The notes beneath the pieces were generated by a model. The model saw nothing but the letters and a program-made list of their open reading frames with translations, was not told the DNA's origin and ran no database searches. A DNA stretch of 5,896 nt from Clostridiaceae bacterium. Lineage in GTDB: Bacteria; Bacillota; Clostridia; Oscillospirales; Acutalibacteraceae. Where the stretch lies: contig CAJGDU010000079.1 in the NCBI GenBank assembly GCA_904502175.1, forward strand, positions 1-5,896, in the 5' to 3' direction. Positions 5,846 to 5,896 of the stretch are shown one piece after another. A program made the position numbers and the translations under genes. The first letter of the stretch is position 1, and the number at the start of each line of letters is the position of its first letter.

Positions 5846-5896
5846 CTTGAATACAGGCGAAGAAAAATGTTTTGTCTAAAATCGTGCCATACGCCA
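5846..5896. other. AT-rich end of window, no gene seen
   Basis: These 51 bases after the terminator contain no ORF, repeat or clear structure. A TAAAAT (5877-5882) could be a -10 element for a gene to the right, but no -35 sits at a normal distance: TTGAAT at 5847 is 24 bases away. Confidence 0.4.

Noticed and set aside
5847..5882. Possible promoter TTGAAT ... TAAAAT after the final terminator.
   Set aside because: The spacer is 24 bases, well outside 16-18, and no better -35 pairs with the TAAAAT. A downstream gene is not visible, so this cannot be supported.
1..5896. A search by eye for CRISPR repeats, tRNA genes, transposase fragments, attachment sites or defence-type genes.
   Set aside because: None was found. 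All coding space is taken by housekeeping or small regulatory genes in normal operon arrangement, so no novel defence or mobile system is claimed.

Overview
The window is a GC-rich stretch (about 60% GC by eye, with strongly C/G-ending codons) from a Gram-positive, Firmicutes-type genome. The main indicators are a T-box riboswitch in front of pheS, the Firmicutes-type PheS with a cysteine cluster, an IreB-family (UPF0297) regulator, and strong AAGGAGG-type ribosome binding sites. A GC-rich member of the Clostridia fits best, but I cannot name a genus from sequence alone.

Layout. Bases 1-1303, minus strand: a bifunctional NAD(P)HX epimerase/dehydratase (YjeF/Nnr type), entering from the left edge with its C-terminus missing. 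Bases 1304-1722: a divergent intergenic region holding a plus-strand sigma-A-like promoter and a complete phenylalanine T-box leader, with UUC specifier, UGGU acceptor-binding bulge, antiterminator and competing intrinsic terminator. Bases 1723-5148: pheS and pheT, the two subunits of phenylalanyl-tRNA synthetase, with the pheS stop codon overlapping the pheT Shine-Dalgarno. Bases 5149-5221: a short gap with a new promoter and no visible terminator. Bases 5222-5800: ireB followed by a small conserved-looking protein of unknown function that most likely starts at TTG 5501. A strong intrinsic terminator at 5813-5845 closes the plus-strand unit. The last 51 bases hold no gene I can support.

How it works together. 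Uncharged tRNA-Phe should bind the leader through its anticodon (at UUC) and its ACCA end (at UGGU). This stabilises the antiterminator and lets RNA polymerase read into pheST, so synthetase supply follows phenylalanine starvation. With no terminator after pheT, some of that transcription could continue into ireB and the small gene, which also have their own promoter. The Nnr repair enzyme is transcribed the other way and is functionally unrelated.

No mobile element, CRISPR array, tRNA or rRNA gene was seen. I see no clearly new system. The least explained items are the uncharacterised protein encoded right after ireB, a small GUGA-capped hairpin between the two, and the dyad symmetries over the T-box promoter.
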